Shown here: piece by piece, positions 44,632 through 52,778 of the stretch
How positions within the stretch are numbered: the stretch's first letter is position 1
Layout of the letters: the number at the start of each line of letters is the position of its first letter
Notes under the pieces: model-generated
Told to the model about the DNA's origin: nothing
Database searches by the model: none
Seen by the model: only the letters and a program-made list of their open reading frames with translations
Origin: Deinococcus grandis
GTDB taxonomy: Bacteria > Deinococcota > Deinococci > Deinococcales > Deinococcaceae
DNA: 64,000 nucleotides
NCBI RefSeq assembly: GCF_001485435.1
Contig: NZ_BCMS01000001.1
Span: 2,952,266 to 3,016,265 of the forward strand
Direction of reading: 5' to 3'
Translations under genes and position numbers: made by a program

Positions 44632-45950
44632 CAGGGGCGCCCGAAGGGGTTCAGGCCCAGGGTGGGCGCGCCGCTCAGGGCGTCCACCCCGGCGCTCAGG
44701 AGGCTGTCCACGCCGCGCGTGAGTTCGCGGGTGGTGGCCTCGTTCTGCTCGCGCACCACGTCCGGGGTGACGCTGACGGGGTAGGGGGTGCCGTCGGGTT
44801 TGGCGTAGTTCAGGATGGTCAGCTGCAGCGCGCCCTCGCCCACCGGGTAGACGCGGGTAGCGGTGTTGCCCACCCCGGCGGTCTGCTCGCCCAGGACCGG
44901 GCCGCGCCGGGCGTACTGGATCTCGAACGCGAAGAACTCGCTGCACGAGGCGCTCCCCTCGTCCACGAGCACGGCCATCGGCCCGCTCCAGAGGTTCGGG
45001 TTGCGGACGCTGCCCGCCAGTCGCCCGTCCTCCAGGCGGGTGCCGCGACTCACGACCGTGCGGGCGTTCCCGTCGGCGCTGCGGGCCAGCCGGGTCAGGT
45101 TGGGCACGAAGGCACTGACGGCACTGTCGCACTCGGCGAGGCTCCCGCCGGTGTTGCCGCGCAGGTCCACGATCACGCCGCTCGCGCCGCGCGCCTGGGC
45201 CTGCCCGACCAGATCGTGCACGCGCTGCGCGACCCCGCCGCCCGACAGGAACGTCGGAATGCGGATCACGGCCGCCTGCCCCGTCCCGGCGGGCACGAAG
45301 CTCAGGCGCGGCAGGTCCACGGTGCTGCTCTCCCGCGCGGTGATCGTCAGGTTCAGGGGTTGCCCCAGCCGCTCGGCGCCCAGGGTGATGGTCTGGCCCT
45401 TCTCGCGCGCCGCGCGGAGGTTCTCGTAGGTGTACGCCTTCCCGTCGATGGTGAGCAGCACGTCCCCGCGCCGCAGCCCGGCCTCCTCGGCGGCGCTGCC
45501 GGGCACGACCTCGGTCACGACGCGGTTCTGCCCGTCCAGTGAGCCCAGCTTCACGCCGAACTGCAGCCGGTTGCCGCCCGTGATGCTGGCGCGGAAGTCG
45601 CGGTAGTCCTCGGGCGTCTGGAAGAAGGAATGCTCGTCGCCCAGCGCGGTCAGTTCGGCCTCCACGACCGGGTAAGCCTTCGCCTCGGCGCAGGTGTCGG
45701 GCGCAGGCGCGCAGACGTTGTCGAGCCGCTCCTGGTACTCGCGGGTCAGCGCGGCGCGGTCCACGCCCGACAGCCCGCCGTACTCGTTCTGGATGAGCTG
45801 GTTGACGCGGTTGAAGAGATCCTGCGCGGGGGACACCACGCCCTGCGCCCGGGCGGGCGCGAGGCTGCCGCCCAGCAGCAGCGCCGTGAGGCCTGCCGCT
45901 CGCGCGACGCGGAGGAAGGGCCGGGCGGTCAGGGTGTACGGGGCGTTCAT
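44631..45950 (-). CDS. S41 family C-terminal processing peptidase
   Basis: The ATG at 45950 gives 439 residues with a signal sequence ending in APARAQG. A PDZ domain (~115-205: VVTEVVPGSAAEEAGLRRGDVLLTIDG, read as two halves) is followed by the tail-specific protease domain, with SGVIVDLRGNTGG and the nucleophile Ser in LVDEGSASCSEFFA; the general-base Lys of classical CtpA is replaced by Gln in GEQTAGVGN. It acts in the periplasm. Two Cys in VCAPAPDTCAEAK probably pair. The stop codon abuts the MITE-like repeat. Confidence 0.88.
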   Translation of the reverse strand: MNAPYTLTARPFLRVARAAGLTALLLGGSLAPARAQGVVSPAQDLFNRVNQLIQNEYGGLSGVDRAALTREYQERLDNVCAPAPDTCAEAKAYPVVEAELTALGDEHSFFQTPEDYRDFRASITGGNRLQFGVKLGSLDGQNRVVTEVVPGSAAEEAGLRRGDVLLTIDGKAYTYENLRAAREKGQTITLGAERLGQPLNLTITARESSTVDLPRLSFVPAGTGQAAVIRIPTFLSGGGVAQRVHDLVGQAQARGASGVIVDLRGNTGGSLAECDSAVSAFVPNLTRLARSADGNARTVVSRGTRLEDGRLAGSVRNPNLWSGPMAVLVDEGSASCSEFFAFEIQYARRGPVLGEQTAGVGNTATRVYPVGEGALQLTILNYAKPDGTPYPVSVTPDVVREQNEATTRELTRGVDSLLSAGVDALSGAPTLGLNPFGRP

Positions 45951-46101
45951 CGGTCCCCGTATTGTGCGCCGCACGCATGGGAATTTGGTGGGCGGCGATT
46001 GCGACGGAAGTCACAGGATTTGCCCGCCAGGACGCCCAAATCCCCCCCGACCGGGGGCGTGCTGCGCAGCGGGTCAGTGCCCGGCCCTCAGCGCCTCACC
46101 T

Positions 46102-47187
46102 TCAGCGGACGGGGCGGCGCTGGTACAGCTCAACCACGCGGCGCAGGAACTTCAGGCCCGGCGTGAGGCTGCTGGTCTGCACCCACTCGTCGGTGCGGTG
46201 CGCGTTCCCGCCGCGGTACACCCCGGCGGCCAGGGCGGGCAGGTCGTGCGGGACGGCGGCGTTCGCGTCGGTGCTGCTGCTCGCCACGCGCAGGTCGATG
46301 CGGCCCTCGCGGCTGGCGTCGCGCACCAGGTCCAGCAGCGCCTCGCCGCGCAGGTCGCCGCCCGGGCGGTCCCCGACGCGTTCCAGATGCAGTTTCACGC
46401 CCGCCTCGCGCGCCGCGGCGTGCAGGGCCGCCACGGCGCGGCGGTCCAGGTCGCCCAGCACCTCGCCGTCCAGGGAGCGCAGGTCCAGCAGCAGTTCGGC
46501 GGTCCCCGCGATGGAGTTCACGCTGGTCCCCCCGGTCGCCACGCCCACGTTCAGGGTGGTGCGCGGGTTGACGGGCAGGTGCAGGGCGTACAGGGCGCTG
46601 ATCGCGCGGCCCAGGGCGTGCAGGGCGCTGGGCGCCTGATCGCCCCAGGAGTGCCCGCCGGGCCCGATGAACGTGGCGCGGTAGCGGCGCACGCCCACGG
46701 CGCGGGTCACGGCGATGCCCAGGTAGCCGTCCACGGCCAGGAACGCGCCCAGCTGCGGGCGGTGGGCGCGCAGCAGGTGCTTGGCGCCGCGCAGGTCGCC
46801 CAGGCCTTCCTCGCCGACGTTCGCGGCGGTCCACAGCGGGCGGCGCAGCTGGGCGGGCCGCTCGCGCAGGTCGCGCAGCAGGGCGGTCATGACGGCCAGA
46901 CTGGCGCTGTTGTCGCCCACGCCGGGTCCCACCAGCCGCCCGCCCTCCTCGCGGACGGTCACGTCGGTGTCCGCGTCGAACACGGTGTCGAGGTGCGAGG
47001 CGAGCAGCAGCGCCGGGAGGCCCTCGGTGCCGGGGGGCGTGAGGCGGGTCAGGACGTTCCCGGCCTCGTCGCGCTCGACCGCGTAGCCCAGGTCCGTCCA
47101 CAGGCCCGCGATCAGGTCCGCGCGCCGCTCCTCGTGGAAGGTCGGGGCGGGGGTCTGGGCGATGCGCTTGAGGTACGTCAGGGGCAT
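46102..47187 (-). CDS. M20 family metallopeptidase (PepT-like)
   Basis: This 361-residue enzyme has all dinuclear zinc ligands: LASHLDTVFD, GVGDNSASL, AANVGEEGLGD (Glu-Glu), AVDGYLG and a late His in GGNAHRTDEWV. A dimerisation domain is inserted at ~180-290 around FIGPGGHSWGD. Members hydrolyse di- or tripeptides or N-acyl amino acids; the exact substrate is not shown. Confidence 0.9.
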   Translation of the reverse strand: MPLTYLKRIAQTPAPTFHEERRADLIAGLWTDLGYAVERDEAGNVLTRLTPPGTEGLPALLLASHLDTVFDADTDVTVREEGGRLVGPGVGDNSASLAVMTALLRDLRERPAQLRRPLWTAANVGEEGLGDLRGAKHLLRAHRPQLGAFLAVDGYLGIAVTRAVGVRRYRATFIGPGGHSWGDQAPSALHALGRAISALYALHLPVNPRTTLNVGVATGGTSVNSIAGTAELLLDLRSLDGEVLGDLDRRAVAALHAAAREAGVKLHLERVGDRPGGDLRGEALLDLVRDASREGRIDLRVASSSTDANAAVPHDLPALAAGVYRGGNAHRTDEWVQTSSLTPGLKFLRRVVELYQRRPVR

Positions 47188-47317
47188 TGCGCGTCATTGT
47201 ACGTGCGCCTGCCCGGGCGGATGCCCAGATCAGCGCGCCGCTGCCAGTGGAGGGGCCCGCGCGTCCCGGCCGCCGGAAGGCAGTCAGGGCGCGCGGGCCC
47301 GGGAGGTGCGGCAGGGC

Positions 47318-47743
47318 TCAGCGGCGCAGCATGCGGCTGCCGATCATCCCGGCCAGCCCGACCAGTCCGGCCTTCACCAGGGGGCTGCTGAGCATCCCGC
47401 CGGGCGCGAACGCGGCTTCCAGGGGGCTCTTGCCGTCCTGCGCGGGGGCCTGCGCGGTGCGGGTGTAGGCGTCCACGAGGTCGTCGTCGTCGTCGTGGCG
47501 GACCTGGGTGACGGGGTTGGCGGGGCTGCGCACGATGGCGTCGCCCATCTCGCGGCGCTGCTCGGGGCTCATGCCGCCGACGTAGTCGCGCAGGATCTGG
47601 TTGCGTTCCTCGGGGCTGGCCTGCTGCAGGTAGTCCTGGATGTACGCGGCGGCTTCCTGGGGGCTGACCTGCCCGTCGCCGTTCGTGTCGCGGGGGTCGA
47701 GTCGGGCCATCTGCTCGTGACGGTCTTTCTGCTGGAAGAACAT
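47318..47743 (-). CDS. EF-hand domain protein
   Basis: This 141-residue protein has one clear EF-hand loop, DTNGDGQVSPQE, near residue 22. An acidic run DDDDD, encoded by tandem GTC/GAC triplets at 47479-47495 (plus strand), lies in the middle, and a Gly/Leu-rich stretch near the C-terminus (SSPLVKAGLVGLAGMIGSRM) may insert into a membrane. Function is unknown. The genomic neighbours are unrelated peptidase and chelatase genes. Confidence 0.75.
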   Translation of the reverse strand: MFFQQKDRHEQMARLDPRDTNGDGQVSPQEAAAYIQDYLQQASPEERNQILRDYVGGMSPEQRREMGDAIVRSPANPVTQVRHDDDDDLVDAYTRTAQAPAQDGKSPLEAAFAPGGMLSSPLVKAGLVGLAGMIGSRMLRR

Positions 47744-48007
47744 GCGGGTACCTCCGGGGTGGTGGGGGCGCGGTCAGCGGCTCGCCGCGCGGGACGTGGG
47801 GTTCAGGGGCAACGCCGTCCACGCTACCTGCCGCCGGGCCGGTCGGGCGTGAGGGGGACCTTCAGCGGCGTTCACGCTCGCCGCCGTCCCGTCCCGCACC
47901 TGCCCCTGCCCTGTGCCCCAGCCGCTGTGCCCCAGCCGCTGCCCCTGCCGGGCGGGGCGATCCGGGGAACACTCGCGGGGCGCGCGGGGCGCTACAGTCC
48001 GGTCTGT

Positions 48008-49441
48008 ATGCGCTCACTGGTGCTGATTGGTCACGGGTCCCACCTGAACGGGGAATCGGCGGTCGCCGCGTACCGCTACGCGGAACTGATCCGCGCGCGC
48101 GGCCTGTTCGACGAGGTGATCGAGGGCTACTGGAAGGAGGAACCGTCGCTGCGGCAGGTCCTCCGGACGACCGCCAGCACCGACGTGACCGTGATTCCCA
48201 TGTTCATCAGCGAGGGGTACTTCACCGAGACGGTCATCCCGCGTGAACTGGGCCTGGGCCACCAGGGCCCCGTGCCGCCCGAAGGCATCGCCCGCGTGAT
48301 CGGGGGGCGCACCGTGCGCTACACCCTGCCGTACGGCGTGCACCCCGGCATGACGGACGTGATCGAGGCCCGCGCCCGCGAGGTGCTGCCCGATCTCGGC
48401 CCGGACGGCCCGACCGACGGGGTGGACACGGCGCTGATCGTGCTGGGGCACGGCACGACCCGCAACGAGAACAGCAGCCGCGTGATCTACGAGAATGCCG
48501 CGCGCCTGCGTGCGGGGGGGCTGTTCAGCGAGGTGCACACCCTGTTCCTCGACGAGGAGCCGCGCGTGACCGGCTGGGCCGACCTCGTGCGGGCCCCGCG
48601 CGTGGTGATCGTGCCGTTCTTCGCGTCCGAGGGCTGGCACACCCTGGAGACCATCCCGCAGGACCTGGGCCTGACGGGCACGGTCACGGACTTCCCCGGC
48701 CAGCCGCACGGGCATCAGCAGGTGTTCTACGCCCGCCCGGTCGGCACGCACGCGGCCATCGCGGACGTCATCGTGCATCTGGCGGAGGAGGCGCGCGGCG
48801 CGGGCGGTCCCGGCGGCGACACCGAACGCGGGCACGAGGCCGCGTGGCAGGCGTTCCTGACCCTCGCCCGGCGGGGCGCGCGGGTGGGGGAACTGCTCGT
48901 CACGCCGGAACTGGGCGTGTTCGAGATCCGCAACGCGCTGGACGAGGGCCGCCCGGGCGGCGACCTGATGACGCTCGTCACGCCCGAGGGCGTGCGCGAC
49001 CGGGTGCGCTTCACGGACGGCGGCGAGCACCGCCCGGTGCACACGCTGCGCAGCCTGCCGCGCGGCTGGCGGGCCGTGCTGAACGAGGCCGACCTGCGCC
49101 GCGCCGTGCACTACACCTACCCGGCGGTCGTGGAGGAAACGTACGCGCACGGCTGCCACGCGCTGCGCCCCACCCCCTGGGCGACCACCGCGCGGCGGCA
49201 GACGGGCATCTACGCGAAGGTGCAGCGCGCCGTGCCCGAACAGGTCGAGCGGGTTGCCGGGCGGGTGTGTGCCGCCTGCCTGCGCACGCGCCTGTGGGCC
49301 GGGGAGCGCCTGACGCATTCGTTCCTGGACGGCGTGCCGGGCGGGATGCCCTGCGCGGAAGCCTGCACGTTCCTCGTGGCCGAGGTCCGCGAGGAGGTCG
49401 CGCGGAAGAAGGCCGGAGCGGCCAGCGCCAGCGACGACTGA
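48008..49441 (+). CDS. CbiX-type sirohydrochlorin chelatase with Fe-S C-terminal domain (DR2241-like)
   Basis: This 477-residue protein starts at the ATG at 48008. It has two tandem CbiX repeats, each with the chelatase His: LVLIGHGSHLNGES (~10) and ALIVLGHGTTRNENS (~145). The C-terminal ~200 residues hold clustered cysteines (HGCHAL, CAACL, PCAEAC) that probably bind a 4Fe-4S cluster, as proposed for D. radiodurans DR2241. It would insert a metal into a tetrapyrrole. The TGA stop (49439-49441) is also the target duplication of the adjoining IS5 element. Confidence 0.92.
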   Translation: MRSLVLIGHGSHLNGESAVAAYRYAELIRARGLFDEVIEGYWKEEPSLRQVLRTTASTDVTVIPMFISEGYFTETVIPRELGLGHQGPVPPEGIARVIGGRTVRYTLPYGVHPGMTDVIEARAREVLPDLGPDGPTDGVDTALIVLGHGTTRNENSSRVIYENAARLRAGGLFSEVHTLFLDEEPRVTGWADLVRAPRVVIVPFFASEGWHTLETIPQDLGLTGTVTDFPGQPHGHQQVFYARPVGTHAAIADVIVHLAEEARGAGGPGGDTERGHEAAWQAFLTLARRGARVGELLVTPELGVFEIRNALDEGRPGGDLMTLVTPEGVRDRVRFTDGGEHRPVHTLRSLPRGWRAVLNEADLRRAVHYTYPAVVEETYAHGCHALRPTPWATTARRQTGIYAKVQRAVPEQVERVAGRVCAACLRTRLWAGERLTHSFLDGVPGGMPCAEACTFLVAEVREEVARKKAGAASASDD

Positions 49442-49498
49442 GAGGCTGTCTGGAAAGAGGGTTGAGGGAGTGGTGTCGAAAACAGCGTACTGTTTTTT

Positions 49499-49903
49499 AT
49501 GACTCGGCACCGACACTACCCCAGCGATACCAGTGACGCTGAATGGGCCATCCTCTGCCCACTGATTCCCGCGCCTCAACCAGGCGGACGTCCAGCACGC
49601 ATCCATCGCCGGGATGTCGTTGATGCCATCTTCTACATCACACGTGGCGGCGTGTCCTGGCGCATGTTGCCTGCCGATTTTCCGCACTGGAAGACGGTGT
49701 ACAGCTACTTCCGGCAGTGGAAGCTCGATGGCGTCTGGCTGCGCGTCAATGACGCGCTGCGCACCCAGACTCGAACGGCCATGGGCCGCAACGCCCGCCC
49801 AACGGCGGGCGTCGTGGATTCCCGAAGTGTGAGGACCTCCCAAAAAGGGGGGTCAGAGGGTACGACGGGGGCAAGAAGATCAACGGACGAAAGCATCACC
49901 TGA
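49499..49903 (+). CDS. IS5-family transposase, orfA
   Basis: This frame encodes the DUF4096-type N-terminal domain (MTRHRHYPSDTSDAEWAIL, GGVSWRMLPADFP) and the first catalytic Asp in VVDSRSV. After about residue 118 it reads a different frame from the conserved protein. At the A5-G6 tract (49842-49852) a -1 shift enters orfB, giving a continuous QKGG then VRGYDGG. Confidence 0.88.
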   Translation: MTRHRHYPSDTSDAEWAILCPLIPAPQPGGRPARIHRRDVVDAIFYITRGGVSWRMLPADFPHWKTVYSYFRQWKLDGVWLRVNDALRTQTRTAMGRNARPTAGVVDSRSVRTSQKGGSEGTTGARRSTDESIT

Positions 49904-50388
49904 TCGTGGATACGCAGGGGTTGTTGCTGGGTGTCACCGTCACGGCAGCGAACATCAGCGACCGCGAGGGTGGGAAGGTGTTGCTGCGACAGGTGCACCT
50001 GTCGCAGCCGCAGTGGTCACTCCATCTGTTCGTGGATGGAGGGTATGCCGGGCCGTGGGAGGCGTGGGTGAAGACCACTCTGGGGTTCAGCGTGGAAGTG
50101 GTACGGCGTGCGGATGCCAACACCCGAAGGTATTGGCTGCCTGTGGGACAGGAATTGACGGAGGAACAGATCAAGACGTTCAGGGGGTATCGGACGTTCA
50201 AGGTGCTGCGCAAGCGGTGGGTGGTGGAGCGGAGCTTCGCGTGGTTGTCGTTTGATCGTCGCTTGAACCGGGAGTATGACCTGCTGCCGAGTACAACGGC
50301 GGCGTTCATCGTTGTGTCGTTTGTTCGGCTTATGATTCGCAGACTCGCGGCGTTCGCTGGTGAACAGCCGTCACCAGCTCGAAAATGA
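49852..50388 (+). CDS. IS5-family transposase, orfB (catalytic part)
   Basis: Read after the -1 shift, this frame gives VRGYDGGKKINGRKHHLIVD, the second Asp in HLFVDGGYAG and the catalytic Glu in VVERSFAWLSFDRRLNREYD. An internal GTG at 49906 could also start it. Full transposase needs the orfA-orfB fusion. The frame is complete, so the element may be active. Confidence 0.85.
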   Translation, partial: VRGYDGGKKINGRKHHLIVDTQGLLLGVTVTAANISDREGGKVLLRQVHLSQPQWSLHLFVDGGYAGPWEAWVKTTLGFSVEVVRRADANTRRYWLPVGQELTEEQIKTFRGYRTFKVLRKRWVVERSFAWLSFDRRLNREYDLLPSTTAAFIVVSFVRLMIRRLAAFAGEQPSPARK

Positions 50389-50412
50389 CTTTCCAGACAG
50401 CCTCTGAGCAAG

Positions 50413-50464
50413 ACTCCGGTTGAAAGGTTTGCAGATCTGTTGACGAAACAGACGGACTCCGTAT
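50413..50464 (-). repeat. Shortened MITE-like repeat, both ends joined
   Basis: On the minus strand this 52-bp stretch joins the left end (ATACGG..CCGTCTGTTTCGT) directly to the right end (CCTTTCAACCGGAGT) of the MITE-like family. The middle, including the first hairpin, is missing. It starts 9 bp after the IS5 element. Confidence 0.7.
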
Positions 50465-50522
50465 CCGCAATGGTGCGGACAGATTCATCACGTCAGGGCA
50501 GACCAACGATGAACACGCCGTG

Positions 50523-50566
50523 CTTACCCCTCCCCCTTGAGGGGGGAGGCTGGGAGGGGGTGAGCA
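50523..50566. repeat. C/G-rich palindromic repeat (same family as those around the DUF559 gene)
   Basis: CCCCTCCCCC, a TTGA turn, then GGGGGGAGGCTGGGAGGGGG. It matches in order and spacing the repeats at 55607-55643 and 56015-56052. Confidence 0.7.
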
Positions 50567-50983
50567 GGAATGGCGTCGCAGAAGACGTTTTCCATGCTTG
50601 TCCCTTCTGGCGCCAGAACAGTGCCCGCACCACTGCTGAGCAAGACTCCTGACCCGGACTCGGGTTGCAGGGGCGTGGCGTGGGCGGACCGGTGGCCTGC
50701 CCCTCTGCTCACGCCATCTCCGGCCACGCCATCGGGGCACGCCCCCGGCAGGGGGTTCGTCCAAGTCCTCTGAACACCCCGGCATATGGCTCATGCGGGG
50801 GTGTTACGCTGCGCAGCGGTGACCGCCCTGTTTGGGGGCGGGCATACATCTTCTCTTCCACCCGCGTCCTGTGAGACGCCCCGCACCCCACGCACCGGGA
50901 GCGGTAAGCCCGTCCGAGAGACGGCGATGGAGGCCTGCACATGCTCAGCACTGCGACATTCCAGCGTCGCCCCGCCTGCCGGG

Positions 50984-51016
50984 GGACGCGTTTCCTACAT
51001 TCCGGGGAGCGCGTCC
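50984..51016 (+). promoter_or_regulatory. Hairpin just upstream of the purC ribosome site
   Basis: GGACGCG (50984-50990) pairs with CGCGTCC (51010-51016) across a 19-nt loop; flanking G and C runs can extend it. The GGAGG ribosome site follows at 51024-51028. Further upstream, CCGTC/GACGG and GCGTC/GACGC hairpins are seen. This may be a regulatory leader; no known riboswitch was matched. Confidence 0.4.
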
Positions 51017-51032
51017 TCCCCACGGAGGCCGT

Positions 51033-51749
51033 ATGACCAGAGGCGAACTGAAGTACGAGGGGAAAGCCAAGCGCGTCTACGCCACCGCCACCCCGGACGA
51101 GTACGTCGTGGAGTACAAGGACGACGCGACCGCCTTCAACGGCGTCAAGAAAGCCCAGATCGGCGGCAAAGGTGCCATCAACAACGCGATCACCGCGCAC
51201 CTGTTCCCGCAGCTGGAGGCCGCCGGGGTGCCCACGCACTTCCTGGAGCTGCTGTCCACCACCGAGCAGCGCGTGCGGGCCGTGACGATCATTCCCGTGG
51301 AGGTTATCGTGCGCAACGTGGCCGCCGGGTCGTTCAGCAAACGCCTGGGCGTCGAGGAAGGCACGCCCCTGTCCCGCCCGGTCGTGGAGTACTGCTACAA
51401 GAGCGACGCGCTCGGTGACCCCCTGATCAACACGGACACCGCCGTCGCGCTCGGCTGGGCCACCCCCGAGCAGCTAGCCCGCATCCGTGAACTGGCGCTG
51501 AACGTGCAGGCGTTCCTCGTGCCGTACTTCGCGGCGCGCGGCGTGAAACTCATCGACTTCAAGCTGGAATTCGGCACGCTCGCGGACGGCACGGTCGTCC
51601 TGGCCGACGAGATCAGCCCCGACACCTGCCGCTTCTGGGACGCCCAGACGAACGAGAAGATGGACAAGGACCGCTTCCGCCGCGACCTCGGCGGCGTGGA
51701 AGACGCCTACGCGGAAATGTTACGGCGCGTGACCGCGCCTGCCAGTTGA
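51033..51749 (+). CDS. purC: SAICAR synthetase
   Basis: The ATG at 51033 after GGAGG gives 238 residues, the bacterial length. The ATP-binding loop YEGKAKRVY, FNGVKKAQIGGKGAINN, the substrate motif VRNVAAGSFSKR, and LIDFKLEFG with LADEISPDTCRFWD are intact. It joins aspartate to CAIR in purine synthesis. It is the first gene of the pur cluster. Confidence 0.96.
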   Translation: MTRGELKYEGKAKRVYATATPDEYVVEYKDDATAFNGVKKAQIGGKGAINNAITAHLFPQLEAAGVPTHFLELLSTTEQRVRAVTIIPVEVIVRNVAAGSFSKRLGVEEGTPLSRPVVEYCYKSDALGDPLINTDTAVALGWATPEQLARIRELALNVQAFLVPYFAARGVKLIDFKLEFGTLADGTVVLADEISPDTCRFWDAQTNEKMDKDRFRRDLGGVEDAYAEMLRRVTAPAS

Positions 51750-51801
51750 TGGTTGAAAGTTGACAGAACGCCCCGTCTGCCTTTCTCCATCAACCATCAA
51801 C
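51745..51801. repeat. Hairpin with GTTGATGGTTG arms between purC and purS
   Basis: GTTGATGGTTG (51745-51755) and CAACCATCAAC (51791-51801) are exact complements. More copies of the ATCAACC word follow up to the purS ribosome site. It may tune expression of purS relative to purC. Confidence 0.65.
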
Positions 51802-51834
51802 CATCCTCTATCAACCCTCCGAAGGAGCCCCACC

Positions 51835-52110
51835 ATGTCCACCTTTAAAGCGAAAGTGTTCGTGACCCTGAAGCCCAGCATTCTCGACCCGCAGGGCCGC
51901 ACTGTGGAGCGGGCGCTGTCGCACCTGGATCACGGGAACGTCGGCGGCGTGCGCGTCGGGAAGTACATCGAACTGACCCTCTCGGGCAGCCGCGCGGAGG
52001 TCGAGGCGCAGCTGAAGGACATCACCGAGAGCGTGCTGAGCAACCCCGTGATGGAGGACGCCCGCTGGGAGATCAGTGAACAACAGGGCGAGGAGCGGGT
52101 CGGCGCGTGA
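51835..52110 (+). CDS. purS: Phosphoribosylformylglycinamidine synthase subunit PurS
   Basis: This 91-residue subunit has the family pattern FKAKVFVTLKPSILDPQGRT, VGGVRVGKYIELTL and the C-terminal VMEDARWEI. It bridges PurQ and PurL in the three-part FGAM synthetase. AAGGAG precedes the ATG. It overlaps purQ by 4 nt. Confidence 0.95.
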   Translation: MSTFKAKVFVTLKPSILDPQGRTVERALSHLDHGNVGGVRVGKYIELTLSGSRAEVEAQLKDITESVLSNPVMEDARWEISEQQGEERVGA

Positions 52111-52778
52111 AGACGGCCGTCATCCAGTTCCCCGGCAGCAACTGCGACGGCGACGCGCTGCACGCCGCGCAGCTGCTCCTCGATCAGGGCGCGCAGTTCG
52201 TGTGGCACACCGAGGCCGGACTCCCGCAGGGCACCGACTTGGTATTCCTGCCCGGCGGCTTTTCTTACGGCGATCACCTGCGCTCCGGCGCGATTGCCGC
52301 GCGCAGCCCGATCATGCAGGCCGTCAAGGCGCACGCCGAACGCGGCGGATATGTGCTGGGCGTCTGCAACGGCTTCCAGGTCCTGACCGAGTCCGGCCTA
52401 CTGCCCGGCGCACTCTCGCGCAACCGGGACCTGCACTTCCTGTGCCGCCCCGTGCACCTGCGCGTGGAGAACACCGGCACGGCCTTCACCAGCGCGTACA
52501 CGAAGGGGCAGGTCATCGAGGTGCCCATCGCGCACGGTGAAGGCAACTACTACGCCGACCCCGAGACGGTCGCGCGGCTGGAGGGCGAGGGGCAGGTCGT
52601 GTTCCGCTACGTGGACAACCCGAACGGCAGCCTGAACGACATCGCCGGGATCGTCAGCGAACGCGGCAACGTGCTCGGCATGATGCCCCACCCCGAACGG
52701 GCTGTGGAGGCCCTGCTGGGTAGCGAGGACGGCCGGGGCCTGTTCGACAGCCTGAAGGGCGCGCTGGTGTCCCGGTGA
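52107..52778 (+). CDS. purQ: Phosphoribosylformylglycinamidine synthase subunit PurQ
   Basis: This 223-residue class I glutamine amidotransferase starts at a GTG overlapping purS. The catalytic Cys is in GVCNGFQVLTE (~88) and the His-Glu pair is in MMPHPERAVE near the end. FLPGGFSYGDHLR is the oxyanion region. It supplies ammonia to PurL. It overlaps the DinB-like gene by 4 nt. Confidence 0.95.
   Translation: MKTAVIQFPGSNCDGDALHAAQLLLDQGAQFVWHTEAGLPQGTDLVFLPGGFSYGDHLRSGAIAARSPIMQAVKAHAERGGYVLGVCNGFQVLTESGLLPGALSRNRDLHFLCRPVHLRVENTGTAFTSAYTKGQVIEVPIAHGEGNYYADPETVARLEGEGQVVFRYVDNPNGSLNDIAGIVSERGNVLGMMPHPERAVEALLGSEDGRGLFDSLKGALVSR

Larger units (their letters stand above)
49442..50404 (+). mobile_element. 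IS5-family insertion sequence (IS427-like)
   Basis: The element is 963 bp with 16-bp perfect terminal inverted repeats (GAGGCTGTCTGGAAAG at 49442-49457; its complement at 50389-50404). The flanks are TGA on both sides (49439-49441 and 50405-50407), a TNA duplication typical of IS427-type elements. It carries two overlapping transposase frames. Confidence 0.92.
50405..51032. other. Gene-free 628 bp upstream of purC
   Basis: The stretch holds the shortened MITE-like copy (50413-50464), a C/G-rich palindromic repeat (50523-50566), a second TGAGCAAGACTCC word (50404-50416 and ~50638-50650), and a leader with hairpins before purC. Open frames in it are short and lack coding character. Confidence 0.6.

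Noticed and set aside
47479..47495. GTC triplet repeat as a phase-variation tract
   Set aside because: Changes in steps of three only lengthen or shorten the Asp run in the EF-hand protein and cannot shift the frame.
47162..48007. N-terminal extension of the chelatase
   Set aside because: It overlaps the EF-hand gene antisense and the M20 start; the CbiX domain begins exactly at the ATG at 48008.
50440..50773. Short open frames between the IS5 element and purC
   Set aside because: They run across repeats, lack ribosome sites and show no coding bias.
50881..50955. ZTP riboswitch upstream of purC
   Set aside because: A GGGAGCGG segment is present, but the invariant CCGCCTGGGCA part and a convincing first stem are missing.
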